Below, one piece after another: positions 10,001 through 18,373 of a stretch of 64,000 nucleotides of DNA; the stretch's first letter is position 1; each line of letters starts with the position of its first letter. This stretch comes from ZC4RG30 sp963812195. Its GTDB lineage: Bacteria; Pseudomonadota; Gammaproteobacteria; Steroidobacterales; Steroidobacteraceae. Below the pieces are notes generated by a model that was not told the origin of the DNA, searched no databases, and saw nothing but the letters and a program-made list of their open reading frames with translations. A program made the position numbers and the translations under genes. The stretch covers positions 109,597 through 173,596 of the forward strand of contig CAWEUI010000017.1 of assembly GCA_963812195.1 (NCBI GenBank), in the 5' to 3' direction.

Positions 10001-10071
10001 CGCCGAACTATTACGAGTTCTACGACGCGCTTGGACGTCAGGTGTTCGCGGCCTTCACCGCGAAGTTCTGA
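7024..10071 (+). CDS. TonB-dependent outer membrane receptor
   Basis: A 1015-residue TonB-dependent receptor that imports a scarce ligand across the outer membrane using TonB/ExbBD energy. A long signal peptide ends near AQA-ADD. The mature N-terminus carries the GSRI-type start of the plug (QEVVVTGSRIAAP). The plug continues through LRGLGPNRTLVLVDGRR, VDVVTGGASATYGSDAIAG and VVNFITK. The C-terminal barrel ends in an aromatic residue (AAFTAKF), as needed for BAM insertion. The class is abundant in Xanthomonadales and sphingomonads, and ligand specificity cannot be read from sequence. It is monocistronic, between its own promoter region and a strong terminator. Confidence 0.95.
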   Translation: MKSSLPDNCPRIVRKAVRVAVAASALAVIAIPYAQAADDGVLQEVVVTGSRIAAPNQTSTSPIVTVTTDEIKDSGRVDITDMLNQLPQINSNALGQDLGNKTSGLTSAGGVATADLRGLGPNRTLVLVDGRRLGTGSPQTVIASPAPDIDQIPLALIQRVDVVTGGASATYGSDAIAGVVNFITKQNFEGFQIDGQIGGNWHNNSNGFAKQLLSEGGFTGPSGSTWDGRRTNFTVTAGANILDGRGNVTAYFGYQDMQPVTGADRDFGSCQMFYNANLDGLECGGSSNSNFFYPTNNAANTNDDVFSVKGDQFIVRGTQDTTPPAVFNYQGYIYMQRQDTRYNAGFLSHVDVNDYFKPYAQFMFMDDRTHQEVAATALFRQSNPLTLDGNYLINCSNPLLSAQQAALMCTPAQIAADALNPGSVNADVEIGRRNVEGGPRTYEYKHSNYRMVLGTKGDIAEGWTYDAYGQYYYTNFSSINGHDFGFDKITNALQVTTDGNGNPVCISGGSCVPYDPFKDGGVTANQLAYLTELGTATGNTSLKTLHADVSGQLGTYGVKLPTANDGVGVNFGYEYRKEGDVYQPDQAYENGLIVGTGGAYPAIDASVSVKELFGEVRVPIAQDKPGIYDLVFDTGYRHSKYSQSGGVNTYKFELQYAPIEDYRFRASYNRAIRAPAIVELFNPQLVGKIQFGEDPCAPSEADGTLAATFEQCARTGVTQAQYDNKSIPQGTAQQLTQLQGGNPNLKPESADTYTVGVTARPSQLPDLTASIDYYHIKMKDLVGALPAQLILSNCLNTGDPTFCSQLVRQKATGSLNGASVAGGGYIVQTNVNIGAGVLNGIDLQSTYKYDLGNYGMLRFMLNGAYLLKNTSTPVPGGGSYDCAGLFGPTCQTVNPKWRHSLRTSWDITHDITASLTWRYFSKVKLDNNDSNPLLFESALGGVASFRSTIGSTSYFDLTGSWKVSKHLQLRAGINNLLDRDPAISPADITSGGAPNYYEFYDALGRQVFAAFTAKF

Positions 10072-10100
10072 TCAGACGGACCTGACTGGCCCTGATCAAA

Positions 10101-10133
10101 GGGGCGGCCTGTACGGGCCGCCCCTTTTCTTTT
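10101..10133 (+). terminator. Rho-independent terminator after the first TonB receptor
   Basis: A perfect 9-bp stem, GGGGCGGCC (10101-10109) with GGCCGCCCC (10116-10124), is followed by TTTTCTTTT. It lies 29 bases after the receptor stop. Confidence 0.9.
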
Positions 10134-10163
10134 GCCTGGTTTCCTTGACGCGGTCCGTGGCGA

Positions 10164-10388
10164 CTAGCGCGAACACGCCTCACAGCCACCCTTCGCCGTC
10201 AGCGCGGCGCGCCGGCGCAGCAGCCCTGCCCTGACCGGCCCCGGGCGGTCCACACGGCCGGGCAACGCGGCCAGCAGCCAGTCCAGGATCCTGAGGCGCA
10301 GGCGCGGCGTGCCGATACGCCACACCGCGTACAGCAGCGCTATGGCCGCCAGCACGCCGATGACGACCCACTGCAGCGCCACGCTCAT
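10164..10388 (-). CDS. Small single-helix membrane protein downstream of feoB
   Basis: A 74-residue protein starting MSVALQWVVIGVLAAIAL, with one N-terminal transmembrane helix and an arginine-rich cytoplasmic tail ending GGCEACSR. Its ATG overlaps the feoB stop (ATGA), which ties it to the iron-transport operon. Position and the terminal cysteine pair resemble the small FeoB-associated proteins found in many bacteria, sometimes called FeoC or Cys-rich accessory proteins, but I see no clear homology. A role in Fe(II) uptake is inference from context. Confidence 0.72.
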   Translation of the reverse strand: MSVALQWVVIGVLAAIALLYAVWRIGTPRLRLRILDWLLAALPGRVDRPGPVRAGLLRRRAALTAKGGCEACSR

Positions 10389-12277
10389 GTGGAGACAGCC
10401 AGCGCGATGCGGTACGTGAGGAAAGCGGCCACGTAGGCCATCGCGAACAGATAGCCCAGCGCGATCAGCGGATAGCGCCAGGAATTGGTCTCGCGCTTGA
10501 TGGTCGCGATGGTGGACATGCACTGCGGCGCGTACACGTACCAGGCCAGCAGCGACAGCGCCGTGGGCAGGCTCCAGCCGGCGGCTATCAGGGGCGTCAA
10601 TGCAACGTCCACATTATTCGAAGCGGCCGACAACGCATACACGGTGCCCAGCGCGCCGACGGCCACCTCGCGCGCGGCCAGGCCCGGCACCAGTGCGATG
10701 GAGATCTGCCAGTTGAAGCCGATCGGTGCGAACACATGCTGCAACGCCCGGCCCAGCATGCCGGCGAAGCTGTAGTAGATGTCAGGACCCGTGGCGCCGG
10801 CCGGCGGGGACGGGTAGGCGCTGAGCACCCACAGCAGGATCATCAGCGCCAGGATGATGCCGCCCACGCGCATCAGGAAGATGCGGGCGCGCTCCCACAG
10901 ACCCATTGCCAGGTTGCGCAGGTTGGGCCAGCGGTACTCGGGCAATTCCATCAGCAGCGGCTGGTAACTGGAGCGCATGGTCAGGCGCTTCATCACGAAG
11001 GCAACCAGCAGGGCCGAGAGCACACCGGCCGCGTACAGCGCAAACAGCACCAGGCCCTGCAGGTTCACGAAGCCGTACTTGCGCGCCGGAATGAACGCAC
11101 CGATCAGCAGCGCATAGACCGGCAAGCGCGCCGAACAGGTCATCAACGGCGCCAGCAGAATGGTTGCCAGCCGGTCGCGCAGGTTGGGGATGGTGCGCGC
11201 GGCCATGATGCCCGGGATCGCGCAGGCAAAGGAGGACAGCAGCGGGATGAAGGAACGCCCGGACAGTCCCACCCGCCCCATCAACCGGTCCAGCAGGAAG
11301 GCCGCGCGCGGCAGATAGCCCGAGTCCTCGAGCAGCAATATGAAGAAGAACAGGATCAGGATCTGCGGCAGGAAAACCAGCACGGTGCCTGTTCCGGCCA
11401 GGATGCCGTCGGCCAGCAGGCTGCGCAGCGGACCGGCCGGCATCACCGCCCGGACCCAGTCGGCCAGCCCGTTGACGCCGGCATTGATGGCGTCCATGGG
11501 CGGCTGCGCCCAGCTGAATACCGCCTGGAACATCAGGAACAGCACCAGCGCCAGCAATGCCGGACCGGCCACCGGATGGATCACCACCGCGTCGATCCGG
11601 GCGAGCGCCCGCGCACGCAGTGGCTCGATGTAACCGATGTCACCCAGGACGCGGCGCACTTCGCGCTGCGTGGCTTCGATCTCCTCCCGGCGCAGCGGAC
11701 TCCACGGCAGCACCGCGGGCGCCTGGTCCTTGCCGGCCCGGGCCAGTTCGGCCAGCAGGGTGCGCTCGCCACCGGAGGCCACCGCAACCGTCTCCACGAC
11801 CGGGCAGCCCAGCTCGGCCGACAGCCGCCCGGCATCCACGTTCATGCCGCGGCGACGCGCGATGTCACTCATGTTCAGCGCCACGATCATCGGCCTGCCC
11901 AGCCGCAGCAGTTCCAGGGACAGACGCAGCCCCAGCCGCAGGTTGGTGGCATCGACGACGTTCACGATGAGGTCGGGCGAGGTTTCGCCCGCCAGCCGGC
12001 CCAGCACCGCGTCGCGCGTGATCGCCTCATCCAGCGTGGTGGCCGCGAGGCTGTAGCTGCCGGGCAGATCCAGGACGCGATAATCGCGACCGCTCACCGC
12101 ATCGTGACTGAACCCCTCCTTGCGCTCGACCGTCACGCCCGCGTAGTTGGCCACCTTCTGCCGGCTGCCGGTCAGGCGGTTGAACAGCGCGGTCTTGCCG
12201 CAGTTGGGCACACCGACCAGCGCGATGCGCAGCATGCGCCCGGCCGTATCCGCCAGTGGTGAAGCCGCCGCGCTCAT
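10385..12277 (-). CDS. feoB: Ferrous iron transporter B
   Basis: FeoB is the inner-membrane Fe(II) permease with a GTPase domain. The 630-residue product has G1 GVPNCGKT (residues 22-29), a G3-like DLPGSYS, G4 NMSD, and a C-terminal membrane part with several helices including the gate-like ARFPVYALLIGAF-type segment (here SARLPVYALLIGAF). I chose ATG 12277 (MSAAASPLAD), which overlaps the feoA stop by four bases. An upstream in-frame start would run through feoA. It is flanked by feoA and a small membrane protein, giving a three-gene iron operon. Confidence 0.96.
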   Translation of the reverse strand: MSAAASPLADTAGRMLRIALVGVPNCGKTALFNRLTGSRQKVANYAGVTVERKEGFSHDAVSGRDYRVLDLPGSYSLAATTLDEAITRDAVLGRLAGETSPDLIVNVVDATNLRLGLRLSLELLRLGRPMIVALNMSDIARRRGMNVDAGRLSAELGCPVVETVAVASGGERTLLAELARAGKDQAPAVLPWSPLRREEIEATQREVRRVLGDIGYIEPLRARALARIDAVVIHPVAGPALLALVLFLMFQAVFSWAQPPMDAINAGVNGLADWVRAVMPAGPLRSLLADGILAGTGTVLVFLPQILILFFFILLLEDSGYLPRAAFLLDRLMGRVGLSGRSFIPLLSSFACAIPGIMAARTIPNLRDRLATILLAPLMTCSARLPVYALLIGAFIPARKYGFVNLQGLVLFALYAAGVLSALLVAFVMKRLTMRSSYQPLLMELPEYRWPNLRNLAMGLWERARIFLMRVGGIILALMILLWVLSAYPSPPAGATGPDIYYSFAGMLGRALQHVFAPIGFNWQISIALVPGLAAREVAVGALGTVYALSAASNNVDVALTPLIAAGWSLPTALSLLAWYVYAPQCMSTIATIKRETNSWRYPLIALGYLFAMAYVAAFLTYRIALAVST

Positions 12278-12570
12278 GAGCCGCTCACGCGAACCAGCAC
12301 GGCAGCGGCTTCCCGGCGCCGCAGCGCGAAGCAACTGCCACCGATCCGCACCGCGATCGGATCGCCGCCGGGCAGGGACTCGGCAACGATTTCGAAGGTC
12401 TCGCCGGGCACGAACCCCAGCTCGATCAGCCGCATCACGACGGTGGCGCCCGTCTCGTCGCCCAGTGCGGCGCCGTCCTCACGGACCGTAACGACGGTTC
12501 CCTGCGCGCCCTTGTGCAGCGCGCTGAGCGGCGTGTCCGGGGCGGCAATGATTTCGGCTGTGGCTGCCAT
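12274..12570 (-). CDS. feoA: Ferrous iron transport protein A
   Basis: FeoA is a small cytoplasmic SH3-like protein that assists FeoB. The 98-residue product has the family pattern VMRLIELGFVPGETFEIVAESLPGGDPIAVRIGGSCFALRR in its second half, which I recognise from the RL-ELG-x-PG core and the R-G-FALR ending. ATG 12570 was chosen over an in-frame start 19 codons upstream because it gives the usual family length. The Shine-Dalgarno is poor. The stop overlaps feoB. A Fur-like site lies just upstream. Confidence 0.92.
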   Translation of the reverse strand: MAATAEIIAAPDTPLSALHKGAQGTVVTVREDGAALGDETGATVVMRLIELGFVPGETFEIVAESLPGGDPIAVRIGGSCFALRRREAAAVLVRVSGS

Positions 12571-12581
12571 CTGGGATACGT

Positions 12582-12600
12582 AATGAGAATTGATCGCAAT
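12582..12600 (-). promoter_or_regulatory. Candidate Fur box upstream of feoA
   Basis: AATGAGAATTGATCGCAAT (plus strand) matches a Fur 9-1-9 palindrome well in its left half (AATGAGAAT) and at five of nine positions in the right half. It lies 11 bases before the feoA start, where repression by Fe-loaded Fur would make sense for an iron-uptake operon. The assignment rests on pattern and context only. Confidence 0.4.
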
Positions 12601-12700
12601 AAGATACCGCAATGGCGGCGCTGGCACGATGCGCGTTATTCCGGATTGAGGATTTGTAACGGGCCTGCCAGTTACCTGACTTAGGCAGCCTTTAGCCGCG

Positions 12701-13714
12701 CTATTCCAGGTACGAGACCACGCGCTCGACTTCTTCCAGGCTGCCCAGGATGACCGTGGTGCGCTGGTGGATGTCGGCCGGCAGCACTTCCAGGATCCGC
12801 TGCCCGGGCGCCGCCAGCGCCTTGCCGCCAGCCTGCTCGACCAGGAAAGCCATCGGGTTGGCCTCGTACATCAGGCGCAGCTTGCCCCTGGGCGCCTTCT
12901 TCGTGGGCGGGTACATGAACACCCCGCCCTGGATCATGATGCGGTGGACGTCGGCCACCATCGCGCCCACGTAGCGGCTCGAATAGCCGTTCTCCTGCGC
13001 CCACTGCAGGTAGCGCTGGTAGCCCTCCGGCAACGTCAGCCGGTTGCCCTCGTTGAGCGAGTAGCACTTGTTGCGCGGCGGAATCTTCAGGCCCTCGCCC
13101 ACGCGCACGAACGCGCCGATGGCCGGATCAAGCACGAACATGTCCACGCCGCTGCCGATGGTCAGTGTCATCACCGTGGAGGAGCCATACAGGACGTACC
13201 CGGCCGCCACCTGGTTCAGTCCGGACTGCAGCAGGGAATCCTCCATTCTGGTCGAACGGCGGTCCTTGCGCAGGATGCTGAAGATCGTGCCCACGCCGCC
13301 GGCCACGTCCAGGTTCGATGAGCCGTCCAGCGGATCGAACATCACCACGTAGCGCGTCTGGCCATCATCCTGATCGCGCAGGATCATCGCTTCGGCGTTT
13401 TCCTCCGAGGCCATCACCGCCACGCCCTGCCGGCCACCCAGATTGCGCAGCAGGATGTCGTTGGCGATCACGTCCAGCTTCTGCTGGGCCTCGCCCTGCA
13501 CGTTCTGATTGCCCACGCTGCCCAGTACGTCTTCGAGCCGGGCACGCCGGACCTGCGCGGCGATCATCTTGGCGGAGATGGAGATCGCCGAGAGCACCCA
13601 GGACAGCGTGCCCGTTGCTTCGGCAAAGCGCGCCTGCTGCGCCAGGATGTGGGACTGGATGGTTACCAGCGGCCGCACACCGGCGGCACCAGGAGGGTCT
13701 GGATAGGCGTTCAT
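12701..13714 (-). CDS. fbp: Fructose-1,6-bisphosphatase class I
   Basis: This enzyme hydrolyses fructose-1,6-bisphosphate to fructose-6-phosphate in gluconeogenesis. The 337-residue protein shows the class I metal/phosphate motifs: SEENAEA, MFDPLDGSSNLDV, YGSSTVMTLTIG, RYVGAMVADVHRIMIQGGVF, and YEANPMAFLVEQAGG with the substrate-loop acid. ATG 13714 is preferred, and a GTG two codons upstream is possible. Its start abuts the divergent modB leader. feoAB follows on the same strand after 130 bases, probably as a separate transcription unit. Confidence 0.96.
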   Translation of the reverse strand: MNAYPDPPGAAGVRPLVTIQSHILAQQARFAEATGTLSWVLSAISISAKMIAAQVRRARLEDVLGSVGNQNVQGEAQQKLDVIANDILLRNLGGRQGVAVMASEENAEAMILRDQDDGQTRYVVMFDPLDGSSNLDVAGGVGTIFSILRKDRRSTRMEDSLLQSGLNQVAAGYVLYGSSTVMTLTIGSGVDMFVLDPAIGAFVRVGEGLKIPPRNKCYSLNEGNRLTLPEGYQRYLQWAQENGYSSRYVGAMVADVHRIMIQGGVFMYPPTKKAPRGKLRLMYEANPMAFLVEQAGGKALAAPGQRILEVLPADIHQRTTVILGSLEEVERVVSYLE

Positions 13715-13754
13715 GGACACCGATTATGCCGTGCAAGGCTATATCCTTGCCGCC

Positions 13755-14447
13755 ATGTGGCAGTTTGGCGAGACGGAACTATCGGCCCTCACGTTAAGTC
13801 TTGCCGTGGCGGTACGCGCCGTGCTCATCAACCTCGTGCCGGCGGTGATGGCCGCCTGGCTGCTGACCCGGCGGCGCTTCCCGGGACGCACCCTGTTCGA
13901 CGCCTTCGTGCATCTGCCCATGGTGCTGCCGCCGGTGCTGGTGGGCTATCTGCTGCTGCTGCTGCTGGGGACCCGCGGTCCGATCGGCGGCTGGCTGGAC
14001 CGCCAGTTCGGCCTGCAGCTGACTTTCTCCACGCTGGGTGCCGCGGTGGCCACCGCGGTAATGGCCTTTCCGATGATGGTGCGCGCGATCCGCATCTCGC
14101 TGGAAAACGTCGACCGCGGTCTGGAAGAGGCCGCGCGCACGCTGGGCGCCGGGCCCTGGCGGCGCTTCGCCACCATCACCCTGCCGCTGATGATGCCGGG
14201 CGTGCTGGCCGGCGCGGTCACCGCATTCGCCGCGGGCCTGGGCGAATTCGGCGCCGTGATCACCTTCGTGTCCAACATCCCCGGGCAGACGCGCACATTG
14301 CCGCTGGCGCTGTACACCGCGCTGCAATCTCCCGGCGGCGAGGCCGTGGCCGCCCGCCTGGCGCTGCTGTCCTTTGCGCTCGGTCTGGGCGGCCTGCTCG
14401 CCTCCGAATGGCTGGCCCGGGCGCTGCGGCGCTGGCTGGGAAAATAG
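13755..14447 (+). CDS. modB: Molybdate ABC transporter permease
   Basis: ModB is the membrane channel subunit of the molybdate importer. The 230-residue product has about five helices and the EAA loop that contacts the ATPase (LEEAARTLGAGPWRRFATITLP). I chose ATG 13755 (MWQFGETELSA) because a start at 13713 would overlap the start codon of the divergent fbp gene and add a non-homologous N-terminus. modC follows after four bases. The binding-protein gene modA is not upstream or anywhere in the window, which is unusual for this system. A sulfate/tungstate specificity cannot be fully excluded. Confidence 0.9.
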   Translation: MWQFGETELSALTLSLAVAVRAVLINLVPAVMAAWLLTRRRFPGRTLFDAFVHLPMVLPPVLVGYLLLLLLGTRGPIGGWLDRQFGLQLTFSTLGAAVATAVMAFPMMVRAIRISLENVDRGLEEAARTLGAGPWRRFATITLPLMMPGVLAGAVTAFAAGLGEFGAVITFVSNIPGQTRTLPLALYTALQSPGGEAVAARLALLSFALGLGGLLASEWLARALRRWLGK

Positions 14448-14451
14448 GCCG

Positions 14452-15537
14452 ATGCTGCAGGTGGACATCGGTGTCGCGCGCGGCGAGTTCCGGCTCGCCG
14501 CGCGGTTCCAGGCGCAGACACCGGGTGTCATCGCCCTGTTCGGTCGTTCCGGCTGCGGCAAGACCACCCTGGTCAACCTGATCGCCGGATTGCTGCCCGC
14601 CAGCCAGGGCCGTATCGCCCTGGATGAGGACGTCTGGTTCGACTCCGCGCGCGGCGTGAATATCCCGGCAGAGCGGCGCCGCGTCGGCTACGTGTTCCAG
14701 GATGCACGCCTGTTCCCGCACTACTCGGTGCGCGGGAATCTGCTGTATGGCGCACCACGCGACCAGCCGGACGGCTTCGACGACGTGGTGCAGCTGCTGG
14801 GCCTGGGTGCGTTGCTGCACCGCCGGCCGGCCAGACTCTCCGGCGGCGAGAAGCAGCGCGTGGCACTGGGGCGCGCGTTGCTGTCCAGGCCGCGCCTGTT
14901 GCTGCTGGATGAACCGCTGGCGGCGCTCGATGCCTCGCGCCGCGAGGAGGTGCTGCCATACCTGGAGGACCTGCGCGATCACTTTTCGATCCCGATGGTC
15001 TACGTCAGCCACCAGCTCGAGGAGGTGCTGCGGCTGGCCACGCAGGTGGTCGTGCTGGACGCCGGCCGCGTGGTGGCGGCCGGCGATCTGGCCACCGTCA
15101 GCCTGCAACCGCAGTTGCGCGGCATCGTGGGCAATGAAGCGGTCGGCGCCATCGTCGATGGCAGCGTCGCGGCACTGGACCCGCAGCAGGACCTGGCCAG
15201 TGTGGTCATCGGCAGCGGCGCAACGCTGCGCATCAGCGCCCGCGGACTGCATGTGAATCAGCGCCTGCGCCTGCAATTGCTGGCGCGCGATCTGATTCTC
15301 GCGCTGGAGGAGCCGCGCGGCATGTCGGTGCGCAACCATTTGCGCGGTACCGTGCGCACCATCACCGCGGATGCCGGTGCCGACCTGGTGCAGGTGGAGG
15401 TTGCCGGCGCCACATTGCTGGCGCGCATCACCAGCGCCGCCACGCGCGAGCTGCGGCTGTCGCCCGGCGTGCAGCTGTGGGTGCTGGTCAAGGCGGTATC
15501 GGTGAGCCCGCACACCATCGCGCGCACCCGGGACTAG
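14452..15537 (+). CDS. modC: Molybdate ABC transporter ATP-binding protein
   Basis: The 361-residue ATPase powers ModB. Walker A is GRSGCGKTT, the Q-loop VFQDARLFPHY, the signature LSGGEKQRVALGRAL, Walker B LLLLDEPLAALD, and the H-loop VSHQ. After about residue 240 there is a regulatory extension that ends in a MOP/TOBE domain (SVRNHLRGTVRTITAD, then VEVAGATLLARIT), which binds oxyanion and is typical of ModC. It starts at ATG 14452, four bases after modB, and converges on the CNNM gene. Confidence 0.94.
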   Translation: MLQVDIGVARGEFRLAARFQAQTPGVIALFGRSGCGKTTLVNLIAGLLPASQGRIALDEDVWFDSARGVNIPAERRRVGYVFQDARLFPHYSVRGNLLYGAPRDQPDGFDDVVQLLGLGALLHRRPARLSGGEKQRVALGRALLSRPRLLLLDEPLAALDASRREEVLPYLEDLRDHFSIPMVYVSHQLEEVLRLATQVVVLDAGRVVAAGDLATVSLQPQLRGIVGNEAVGAIVDGSVAALDPQQDLASVVIGSGATLRISARGLHVNQRLRLQLLARDLILALEEPRGMSVRNHLRGTVRTITADAGADLVQVEVAGATLLARITSAATRELRLSPGVQLWVLVKAVSVSPHTIARTRD

Positions 15538-15571
15538 CGGCCCCGCCCGTCGGCGCGCCGGCACTTGCCCG

Positions 15572-16879
15572 CTACACCTCGCCCGCGCGCAACCCCAATG
15601 CGCTGCGCGGATGTACCAGCAGTTTGTCGATCACCAGGCCATCCATGTCCACCACCTCGATGGACAGATCGCGGAAGGCCAGCTTCTCGCCCGGCACCGG
15701 CATGCGTCCCAGGTGCCACAGCACGAATCCGGCCATGGTGTTGTAGTTGTCGCCGCGTGCCAGATCCTTGCGCGCCAGCACGCGCTCGACTTCGTGGATC
15801 GACAGATGCCCGTCGATCAACCAGCTGCCGTCCTTGCGCTGCACGGCCCCTGCGACATCGCGGCTGCCCATCTCCGGCCATTCGCCGGCGATGGCCTTGA
15901 GGATGTCCGCCGGCGTGACCAGACCCTCGATACCGCCGTATTCGTTGGTGACCACGCCCAGATGCACGCTGGCACGACGGAAGGTCTCCAGCAGCTTGAA
16001 GATGGAAATGCTCTCCGGCACATGCAACGGCGGCTGCACATCGACTTCCTGGTCGATGACGCCACGGCGCAATGCCTCGCCCAGGTTGGCCAGTGAAATC
16101 ACGCCGATGAGCTGCTCCAGCTCGCCCTTGCACAGCAGGAAGCGTGCGTGCCCGCTGCGCCGCGCCTCGTCCCACAAGGTCGGCACCGGCTCGTTGACGT
16201 CCAGCCAGAGGATGTCGCCGCGCGGCACCATGATGGCGCTGATGTTGCGGTCCGCCAGGCGCAGCACCGAATCGATCATCTCGGCCTCGTGCTTGTGCAG
16301 GGCCCCGGTCTGCATGCCCTCCGTGGCCAGTGCGCGCACGTCATCGTCGGTAACCTGCTGCTGCTTGCCGCCGACCTTGGGCAGCAGCTTGAGAAGCGCA
16401 TCGGTTGAACGCTGCAGCAGCCAGACGATGGGTGCACCGGCTTTCGCAAAAGCCTGCATGGGAATTGCAACCAGCGTCGACCAGCGATCGGCGTGCGTAA
16501 GAGCCAGTCGCTTGGGCACAAGTTCCCCGAACATCAGCGAGATGTAGGTCACCGCCACAACGATTGCCGCGTTCGCGATCTGCAGGGCATAGGTTTCGAT
16601 AGTCGGATAGACCTCCGCCACCCACGCAGCCAATTGCTTCGAATACGCTGCACCGCTGTACAAGCCGGTCAGGATGCTGATCGTGGTGATGCCGACCTGC
16701 ATGACGGACAGCAGCCGGGTGGGATCGTCCAGCAGTGCGAGGGCCGCCCGCGCTCCCTTGTGGCCGCCCTCGGCCAGCGCCTTCAAACGAGAACGGCGCG
16801 CCGATACCAGCGCCAGCTCGGCCGAGGCGAACAACCCATTCAGAATAATCAGGCCGAGGATTACCGCGGCTTGGTGCAT
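15572..16879 (-). CDS. CNNM/CorC-HlyC family membrane protein (UPF0053)
   Basis: A 435-residue inner-membrane protein. The N-terminal DUF21 domain has three to four helices (LIILNGLFASAELALVSARRSRL is its hallmark start), then two CBS domains (IMVPRGDILWLDV region and LGVVTNEYGGIEGLVTPADIL), then a C-terminal CorC/HlyC transporter-associated domain (NTMAGFVLWHLGRMPVPGE). Relatives are linked to Mg/Co efflux. Early 'hemolysin' names for the family are misleading. It is convergent with modC and divergent from the MATE gene. Confidence 0.92.
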   Translation of the reverse strand: MHQAAVILGLIILNGLFASAELALVSARRSRLKALAEGGHKGARAALALLDDPTRLLSVMQVGITTISILTGLYSGAAYSKQLAAWVAEVYPTIETYALQIANAAIVVAVTYISLMFGELVPKRLALTHADRWSTLVAIPMQAFAKAGAPIVWLLQRSTDALLKLLPKVGGKQQQVTDDDVRALATEGMQTGALHKHEAEMIDSVLRLADRNISAIMVPRGDILWLDVNEPVPTLWDEARRSGHARFLLCKGELEQLIGVISLANLGEALRRGVIDQEVDVQPPLHVPESISIFKLLETFRRASVHLGVVTNEYGGIEGLVTPADILKAIAGEWPEMGSRDVAGAVQRKDGSWLIDGHLSIHEVERVLARKDLARGDNYNTMAGFVLWHLGRMPVPGEKLAFRDLSIEVVDMDGLVIDKLLVHPRSALGLRAGEV

Positions 16880-16965
16880 CAGTTGGACGAGGGCCGGTTT
16901 TGTTGAAACGGCCTACCAATAAAGGAGCGAGCTGGCATCATACCGCGCCTCGGATCGGGATAGTC

Positions 16966-18336
16966 ATGCCACCAGCCACTCATTCCACCCACGCCACACG
17001 GCCCATCGGCAAGGTCTTTCTGGCCTTCCTGCTGCCGATGATGCTCGCCAACATCCTACAGTCGCTGTCCGGAACACTGAACAATATCTTTCTGGGCCAC
17101 ATGATCGGCGTAAGGGCGCTGGCGGCGGCTTCGGCCTTCTTCCCGGTATTCCTGTTCCTGATCTCCTTCGTGATGGGCCTGGGCTCGGGCGCCTCGGTCC
17201 TGATCGGCCAGGCCTGGGGCGCGAAGCAGCCGGAGCGGGTGCGTGCGGTGGCCGGCACGACCCTGACGGTAGGCATGCTGGGCGGCCTGGTGGTGGCACT
17301 GTTCGGGGGCAGCTTCGCGCACGCATTGCTGACGCGGCTGAATACGCCGCCGGACATCATGGCCGAGGCCACCAACTACGCGCGCATCTGCCTGTACGCA
17401 ATGCCGGGCTTCTTTGCCTTTCTGCTGATGACGCAGATCCTGCGCGGCGTGGGCGACACCATCACGCCGCTGCGGGCGTTGATCGTTTCCACGGCAGTCG
17501 GGCTGCTGGTCACGCCGGCGTTCATTTCGGGCTGGGCCGGCCTGCCGCGGCTTGGCGTGAGCAGTGCCGCGGTCGGCTTCGTCACCTCGTTCCTGGTCAC
17601 CTTCGTGTGGCTGACCATATACCTGCGCTGGAAGGGACATGCGCTCGCCATTGACGGACAGCTCATGAAGCACATGCGCATCGACCTCGCCATCCTGAAG
17701 AACGTGCTGCGCATCGGGCTGCCTACCGCGATGCAGATGGTGATCATGTCGCTGGCTGAAGTGGTGCTGCTGTCGATGGTCAATCACTTCGGCTCCGATG
17801 CCACCGCTGCCTATGGCGTGGGCAACCAGATACTCGGCTACGTGCAGTTCCCGGCCATGTCCATCGCCATCGCCGCATCCATCCTCGGCGCACAGGCCAT
17901 CGGCGCCGGCCACACGGAGCGCCTGGGCGCGATCACGCGCACCGGGATCATCATCAACCTGGCGATCACCGGCACGTTGCTGCTGCTCGGCTACGTGTTC
18001 GCGCGCCACATCATCGCGCTGTTCACGACCAATCCGGAAGCCACCGCCATCGCCTTGCGGCTGCTGTACATCGTGCTGTGGAGCACCTTGCTGTTCGGCT
18101 GCGCGGCCGTCTTTTCAGGAGTGATGCGTTCCAGCGGCACGGTGCTGGTTCCCACTTTGCTGTCCATCAGCGCCATTGCGCTGGTGGAAGTGCCGGTCGC
18201 CTGGCTGATGAGTCGTCGCATCGGCATAGATGGCGTGTGGATGGGTTACCCGTCCGCGTTCCTGACCATGGTGATCCTGCAGTTCTGCTATTACCGGTTC
18301 GTGTGGCGCAAGCGACGCATCCAGAGGCTGATCTGA
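16966..18336 (+). CDS. MATE family efflux transporter
   Basis: A 456-residue multidrug and toxin extrusion protein with 12 predicted helices in two MatE repeats. It exports cationic compounds using Na+ or H+ gradients. Characteristic pieces are PMMLANILQSLSGTLNNIFLGHMIG at the start of repeat one, LGSGASVLIGQAWGA, and GLPTAMQMVIMSLAEVVLLSMVNHFG opening repeat two. ATG 16966 is used because an earlier in-frame start (16900) lacks homology-like sequence. Substrate is unknown. Confidence 0.92.
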   Translation: MPPATHSTHATRPIGKVFLAFLLPMMLANILQSLSGTLNNIFLGHMIGVRALAAASAFFPVFLFLISFVMGLGSGASVLIGQAWGAKQPERVRAVAGTTLTVGMLGGLVVALFGGSFAHALLTRLNTPPDIMAEATNYARICLYAMPGFFAFLLMTQILRGVGDTITPLRALIVSTAVGLLVTPAFISGWAGLPRLGVSSAAVGFVTSFLVTFVWLTIYLRWKGHALAIDGQLMKHMRIDLAILKNVLRIGLPTAMQMVIMSLAEVVLLSMVNHFGSDATAAYGVGNQILGYVQFPAMSIAIAASILGAQAIGAGHTERLGAITRTGIIINLAITGTLLLLGYVFARHIIALFTTNPEATAIALRLLYIVLWSTLLFGCAAVFSGVMRSSGTVLVPTLLSISAIALVEVPVAWLMSRRIGIDGVWMGYPSAFLTMVILQFCYYRFVWRKRRIQRLI

Positions 18337-18373
18337 ATTGGTGAAGCCGACTCATACTTATCGCGGCGTGGTC

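Noticed and set aside
10736..12262. Long plus-strand frame opposite feoB
   Set aside because: It mirrors feoB codons, has repeated Gln/Arg/His, no signal or domain, and no ribosome binding site.
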